From Vigna angularis (Eukaryota > Streptophyta > Magnoliopsida > Fabales > Fabaceae): 64,000 nucleotides of DNA. The first letter of the stretch is position 1. Each line of letters starts with the position of its first letter. The notes under the pieces were generated by a model, which was not told where the DNA came from, did not search any database, and saw only the letters and a list, made by a program, of their open reading frames with translations. The stretch is from positions 25,648,077-25,712,076 of the forward strand of contig NC_068973.1 in NCBI RefSeq assembly GCF_016808095.1, given 5' to 3'. Position numbers and translations under genes: made by a program. Positions 58,979 to 64,000 of the stretch are shown in pieces.

Positions 58979-59524
58979 TCAACGTTTGTCTCTTCTTTTA
59001 CCACGCCTATGCTTTTCTTTCCTAGATCTCCTTTTCTTCTTCCGCCTATCATCACTAACTCTGTAGTGCCATAACCATCCTTCATTCTTAGTGTTAGCAG
59101 CACTTAGATTCACCTTGAACGTTCGGTTCCTGGCAAGAGGAGCCTTGATCACTAGACGTTGTCTTTCATCAGACACTTCTATGTGTCTTTGCTGCATCGA
59201 CACTGTATAGCCTTTCTCAAGTAGTTGTCCCAGACTCAGTAAATTGCTCTTCATATTTGGAACATACAACACATTGTTCATGTAAACCGATCGGCCATCC
59301 TTGCGTGTGATCAGGATTTTTCCAGCCCCTTCAGCCATGATCACGCTGTTGTCGACAAATCTCACGCTGCTTCTGATACTTGTATCTAGGTCTATCAGCC
59401 AGTCCCTCTTGCCTGTCATATGGTTGGAGCATCCTGTATCTAAATACCAACAGTTATCGTCTTCTGCATGGCTCGCATCTACAGATATTAATATATGTTC
59501 CAGTTCTTGACACCTGTGCAACAC
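58979..59524 (-). pseudogene. Copia protease and GAG-pre-integrase start
   Basis: Minus reading CWYLDTGCSNHMTGKRDWLI holds the aspartic protease active site D-T-G, followed by VIMAEGAGKILITRKDGRSV, MNNVLYVPNMKSNLLSLGQL LEKGYTVSM and the pre-integrase start GWLWHYR. It then runs into a lysine/arginine-rich tail (RRKKKRRSRKEKHRRGKRRD), where the pol sequence is deleted. The protease would normally cut the polyprotein. Confidence 0.85.
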
Positions 59525-60382
59525 TCATCCAGACTTGTGCAACGCTCGTCCACACTTGTCCAACGCTCATCCAGTTTCTCTATTAATAACCGTTTGGTTA
59601 AACAACCGTTCGGTTTTTCTATCAACATCTGTTCGGTTCAACAACCGTCCGGTTTCTCCATCATCTCTCGCTCGGTTGAACGAAAATAGTCGTCCGGTTT
59701 CTTCATTAACGCCCGTTCGGTCTTTAGACAACATCCCATTGTCTTCACTCGTTCGGTCTTTAGACGACAACCGATTGTCTTCATTGACACCCGTTCAGTT
59801 AAAAGGCAACATCTCGTCTTCACCAACCGCCCGGTTTTTGACAATGCTCATTCGGTCTGAAGGCAACATTTCTTCTTCAACACCCGCTCAGTTTTTGTCA
59901 ATACTCGATTCTTTCAACAGCAACGATCGTTCGGTTTCTTCATTAACTCCCAGCAATGATCGTTCAGTTTCTTCATTAACTCTCGACCGGTTGACTGACA
60001 ACAATGAGCGTTTGGTTTCTTCACCTGCTGCACTTGAGGACGACAACCGTTCGATCTCTTCTTCTGCTATATTTGAAGACGACGATCGTTCGATCTCTTC
60101 TGCTATATTTGAAGACGATGACCATTCGGTTTCATACGATTGTTCGGTTTCTTCATTAACAACATGCCTATCTTCACTTGACAGCAACACCTTAACTTCT
60201 TCAACCTTCACTGCATGGTTCATCTTCTCCGAGTGCAACATGTGGTTTGTACCACAGTGACACTCATCTGCATGGTTTGTTGCTCTCGTCTGCAACACAC
60301 GTTCAGATACACATTCACACATGTCTCGCACTATCTCTCTACACAACTCCTCTTCCACTCGTTCTAGAGTACTCATCAGCAC
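59525..60382 (-). pseudogene. Repetitive spacer between gag zinc knuckle and protease
   Basis: Minus strand. After LERVEEELCREIVRDMCE the translation becomes a degenerate repeat of (V)NEETERSLL / GVNEETERLF / AEEEIERSSSS units, visible in DNA as many copies of TCGGTTTCTTCATTAAC and CGTTCGGT on the plus strand. It continues with stops and frame changes down to the protease. About 280 residues separate the zinc knuckle from the DTG motif, where copia elements usually have a few tens. It appears to be a tandemly expanded acidic linker; no domain recognised. Confidence 0.6.
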
Positions 60383-61352
60383 AACAAGCTTGGACTCCGA
60401 ATCACAATCCTCCTGAACAAGATTCGCCGCCTCATCATTCTTGGTCTTATTCGCGGCTTCATTGTGCCAACACTCTGCAGAGTAGTGCCCATATTTGTTA
60501 CAGGTGTAGCATTGAACGTTTCTTTTATCATGCCCACTTCTTCCTCTGCCTCTAAATTGTCTGCCTCCTCTGTTGTTTCCCTCCTTCTACTCACCTCCAT
60601 TGTCTTCACTGGTTTGAACAGAGGAATTCGTGCTTCTACCACTCGTTCGGCCACCGTGTGTCTGTCCTCTGCCTCTTCCAGGTCCACGACCTTTGAAGCT
60701 ATGATTGTTTCTGGCCTGTAGCGCTTGATTCATGCTTTGCACCGCATCCTTTTCTGCATTCTTTCTTTCAATTAAGCGTTGCTCATGCGCGTCCAAAGAA
60801 TTATGTAGTTCTTCCACTTTCATTTCTTCAAGATCCTTGCATTCCTTTATGGCAACCACGATGTGATCGTACTGTGCTGTTAAGGTTCGAAGTATCTTCT
60901 CGACAATCTTTTTGTCCTTCACAACCTTATTGCATGCTCTCATAGCATTCACCACAATCTGAATTCTGTCGATGTACTCCACTACCGTTTCCTGCTCCCC
61001 CGTGGATAGAAGCTCATATTGCCTTTGTAGGGATTGCAAACGGACCTTCTTTGCTGGAATTACCATATCCTTCTTGTAGGATATCCCAAGCCTCCTTCAC
61101 CGTAATAGCTTTCGAGACTTTCTGGAAGATAGCAGCCGACACACACTGATGCAACAACATTCGAGCCTTGTAGTCCAACCTCTTGTTCTCCTTGTGTTGT
61201 CTCTTCACTTCTTCTGAGTCTCCCTTTAACGGTTCTTTAAAGCCTTTATTGACTATCTCATCCACTTCTTGGAAGCCAAGAATTGTGTCCATCTTTACGC
61301 ATCAATCATCAAACCCTTTGTCGTCAAATATAGGTAGGTTACTGTGAATCAT
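60383..61352 (-). pseudogene. Copia gag (UBN2) with zinc knuckle
   Basis: From the ATG at 61352: MIHSNLPIFDDKGFDD, a TGA where the family has W (61304-61302), then CVKMDTILGFQEVDEIVNKG, YKARMLLHQCVSAAIFQKVS, AITVKEAWDILQEGYG. A frame change near 61060 leads to KKVRLQSLQRQYELLSTGEQ, YIDRIQIVVNAMRACNKVV, AQYDHIVVAIKECKDLEEMK, a Gly/Arg-rich linker (GRGPGRGRGQTHGG) and a stop near 60589. A further frame change gives the CCHC knuckle CYTCNKYGHYSAEC (near 60510-60470). Packages element RNA in active relatives. Confidence 0.85.
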
Positions 61353-61434
61353 TCCGGCCATCACTTCCACACTTCTTTTTTCTTGAAGCGTCTTCTTGAA
61401 CGTCACAAAACTTCACCAGGTTTCGGAACATGTC

Positions 61435-61447
61435 GCTCTGATACCAC
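61435..61447 (-). promoter_or_regulatory. tRNA-iMet primer-binding site
   Basis: Minus strand TGGTATCAGAGC lies immediately inside the LTR at 61448. It is complementary to the 3' end of initiator methionine tRNA, the usual plant copia primer. Confidence 0.9.
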
Positions 61448-61631
61448 TGTTAGCCCGATAGGTGGTAGAGAGAATATATCAAAGACGAGAGAGAAGCATA
61501 ATGCAAAGAAAGAGAGAAAACGAGTGTTATATTTTCTCATTAACAGCAACGTATATATGTACAACATGTAACAAATGAATATACTGTCATCTGACAATTA
61601 AAGCCGTTACAGTTTAGTTTTATTCACAACA
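61448..61631 (-). repeat. 5' LTR of the short-LTR copia element
   Basis: 184 bases, TGTTAGCCCGATAGG to TTCACAACA, partner of 58594-58780. Confidence 0.92.
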
Positions 61632-61636
61632 CGTCA

Positions 61637-63537
61637 AAGATGATTTTAATTTAATTAATTTTTTACTACTGCGTTGAATTGATGATAATTAAAACAATTT
61701 TCAGTTTTTATTTTAAGGGAAGTGATGGATTGAGAAAGTATGAAGGGTCTCATGTATGTTTTAGTAATTTAGAAAGTATAAAAACGTTAATTAAGGTTAA
61801 TTATTATGTAGAAAGGAGAATGTGGAAGTGCATAATAAGTTGTCTGAAGAAGTGAGAAGCAGAAAGTGAGATTGAGGTGGGTGATTAACGTTGCTTACTT
61901 TGCAAGTAAGAAAAGTTGATGGTTGAAGAATAAGGTGAAGCAATGGTAATAGAAGGAGAAAAGGTTGAAATTGAATTTTGCATGATTTAGAAGACCAGAT
62001 AGCACTAGTTTAGTAGTGCACTATCATCATATATCATATATGGCTTTAGCTTTAACTTACTTTCTTTTTTTATGACAAGTAGGTTTCTTACTTTTCTTTT
62101 TCCTTGGATTCGCCTTTTTGGCACGTGAACTCACATGCTTTCATTTTCATCTCATTGCAACTTATATTACGCAAACTGCAACCTACGGATATACTCACCT
62201 AATTTCTTTCGCTAAAATTCACTATTTATTTATATTGATGTCCCCTCAATAAAGTTAATAGCCTTCTCCCTTCCACGTTTAAGTCAAGAATCCACGGTCT
62301 AATTGTATTAGGTAGGGTTAAGGATATTTTTACCCTTCTAAATAAAGACTATAGTCTTAAGGATATTTTAAGTTTTTTGTTCTAGATACTTGATATGTGT
62401 CTCCTAACTTAGAAAATGAATGTATTGAAACTCATCATTGAAATTAAAATAAGTATTTGAGTCTGAATCAGATAATTGAAATGTAGATAGACTTACAGAA
62501 ATGAGACTTATTTAACTAAACCTCTGATGAATTAGATTAAAACATTATAAATATGACATTAATTAATTAATACTTTTGCATTAATTGAGATTTGACTTCA
62601 AAATTCTGATCATATCATTGATTTGAGCGTGAAATCATCTTTTTGTAAGATTTCTTGTTTAGTAATAATGTTCTAATAACAATGATAGATATCATATACT
62701 AAGAAATTGATATTTGAAGGGATAGAAAAAGGTATGTGAAAAAAATATTTTTACGATGAGATAACAATTTTCATAATTCAATATAAGAGAAGTAATTAAA
62801 GAAGAAAAGATGGAGATAACATTTGTATACAGTTAGCTTCCAAATTTTGTGTTGTTAAGATTTTAGTTTTCAAGAGTACATGCGTTGTTTTGTTTAACTG
62901 TGACAATAGTTATAGGTTACGTTATCTAAGGTGATTGCTCATGTACTTATTCTTTATTCATTAAAGTATGTTTTGAAATTCTATTTACGTGTCCTTATTT
63001 AGTAATTGTTATAGAATTAACTTACATTTTATTATATTTATTTATTTATTTTTAATAAAAATAAAAGTATAATTGGTTTTCAAGAAGCTTTAAGTTCAGG
63101 AGAAGTACAAGTGACAAGCCTCGCCTTATTATTAGTGGTAGCAGAGCTTATTGACATTCTCTGATAGCTCACAACTTTTGGCTCCGTTATGGCTCTACTG
63201 AATCGCTTCGTTGGCTCCTGTCTCCATCTATGATCCCCTCCAAATGCCACATGTTAAAATTATTTTAGCATATGAAATGTAATATGGTCTAAAATGTGAT
63301 TTAATAAAATATATAGAGAGAGTTATAATAAAAATAAAATAAAAATTTATGATAATCAATTTGATGAATGTTAGTTAATAAAATGGATTAGAATTTTGTT
63401 TTTGTTATAAGTTTTTTACAATTAGTGATCAAAAAAGTGTTACAAGATAAAAAAACAAAAAAATAAATTGGAAAAAAGAAATTAGAGAACCAAAATATCA
63501 AATAACATATTTTCATTAAATCTTTCATGAGTCAAGG

Positions 63538-63612
<75 letters not shown>

Positions 63613-64000
63613 CTTCTTTGTCATTAATGATAACATGTAGTGTTAGTATATGTTCGTTTTTCTCTGAGTTGTCTGTTTTTGATGTCATTGATCTCACCAT
63701 CTATTTTGTGGGAGACCAACATATTCGTTAAATCAATTGTCATGTTGTCGAGTTGATTCAACTTATAACATTTGGATACACTATCGAACCTCAATCAATT
63801 GTTATTGTCGTCATCAACATTTTGATTCCATCTTTATAATAGAGAGAGTTCATCTTGCTTGTAAAATTTACTCAGCAAAGTATATTTAAGTCCTTATTAA
63901 ACATAAATAAATAAATAAGTATGTAAAATAGTTCCATATGATAATCAGAATTTAAGGAAAGAAACACAATCATAATTACCGTAATTCAATTATTTAAAAC
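61637..64000. other. AT-rich spacer to the window end
   Basis: No gene supported. A less AT-rich patch at 63090-63245 (AAGCCTCGCCTTATTATTAG onward) was examined and gives no convincing tRNA or protein. Confidence 0.45.
63545..63610. repeat. (AT)33 microsatellite
   Basis: Sixty-six uninterrupted bases of alternating AT. Confidence 0.98.

Larger units (their letters stand above)
58594..61631 (-). mobile_element. Short-LTR Ty1/copia element with gag and protease only
   Basis: LTRs at 58594-58780 and 61448-61631 both start TGTTAGC and end TTTATTCACAACA; an exact CGTCA duplication flanks the whole (58589-58593, 61632-61636). Next to the right LTR lies TGGTATCAGAGC on the minus strand, the initiator-Met tRNA primer site, so the element reads leftward. 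The interior (2.67 kb) codes for gag, a zinc knuckle, a long repetitive spacer, and protease, and stops at the GAG-pre-integrase start. Integrase, reverse transcriptase and RNase H are missing. The two LTRs differ at many positions, so the insertion is not recent. Non-autonomous as it stands. Confidence 0.9.

Noticed and set aside
63090..63245. Possible tRNA gene
   Set aside because: I could not fold a cloverleaf with a T-loop GTTCRANNC in place.

Overview
The window is nuclear DNA from a flowering plant. Evidence: spliced genes with GT-AG introns, Ty1/copia and long LTRs, CACTA and hAT transposons with plant-type domains, AT-rich spacers and long (TA)n/(ATT)n microsatellites. LTRs studded with TAATCGATTA-like motifs and the captured host-gene pieces make a legume a reasonable guess, but that is inference. 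Only two intact host genes are visible. All other recognisable coding sequence belongs to transposons or to gene fragments they carry, and nearly all of it is broken.

Layout. 1-7.8 kb: nested SIRE-like Ty1/copia elements. Element A (minus) sits in the gag of element B (plus). Element B has lost pol, keeps an env-position ORF, and that ORF is split by a solo LTR. 9.0-15.1 kb: a seven-exon WAT1-related (EamA/DMT) transporter of 370 aa, with a GC-AG first intron and a hAT-type MITE in intron 3. 15.4-35.4 kb: a deep transposon nest. An old CACTA relic (Z) holds a 19-kb CACTA element X (16103-35178, TSD ACA). X is split by a second CACTA, N (17209-24100, TSD AAT), which carries fragments of a phytoene synthase gene and of an S-locus-lectin receptor-kinase gene. 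X is further split by a ~0.48-kb CACTA miniature and by a hAT element (28064-33671, TSD CTAGGACC), itself split by a 2.0-kb solo LTR (30954-32972, TSD CATGA). 36.6-39.2 kb: a solo LTR (TSD ATTGA).

41.6-45.0 kb: a ten-exon gene for an endonuclease/exonuclease/phosphatase-fold (CCR4-like) protein of 454 aa with an EF-hand placed inside the catalytic fold. 45.6-47.0 kb: an LTR of the TAATCGATTA family. 47.5-49.1 kb: a deleted CACTA. 50.3-52.6 kb: a second solo LTR of the 36.6-kb family in the opposite orientation (TSD TTAAA). 53.1-54.4 kb: a non-autonomous CACTA packed with CCGCGG repeats (TSD TTA). 55.8-56.1 kb: a hairpin MITE. 58.6-61.6 kb: a complete-ended copia element (TSD CGTCA, short LTRs) coding only for gag and protease, with an unusually long repetitive spacer between them. 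The remainder is AT-rich spacer.

The two host genes show no functional link. The main interest is the readable insertion order: most junctions have exact target-site duplications, and removing the inserts rejoins the interrupted reading frames.
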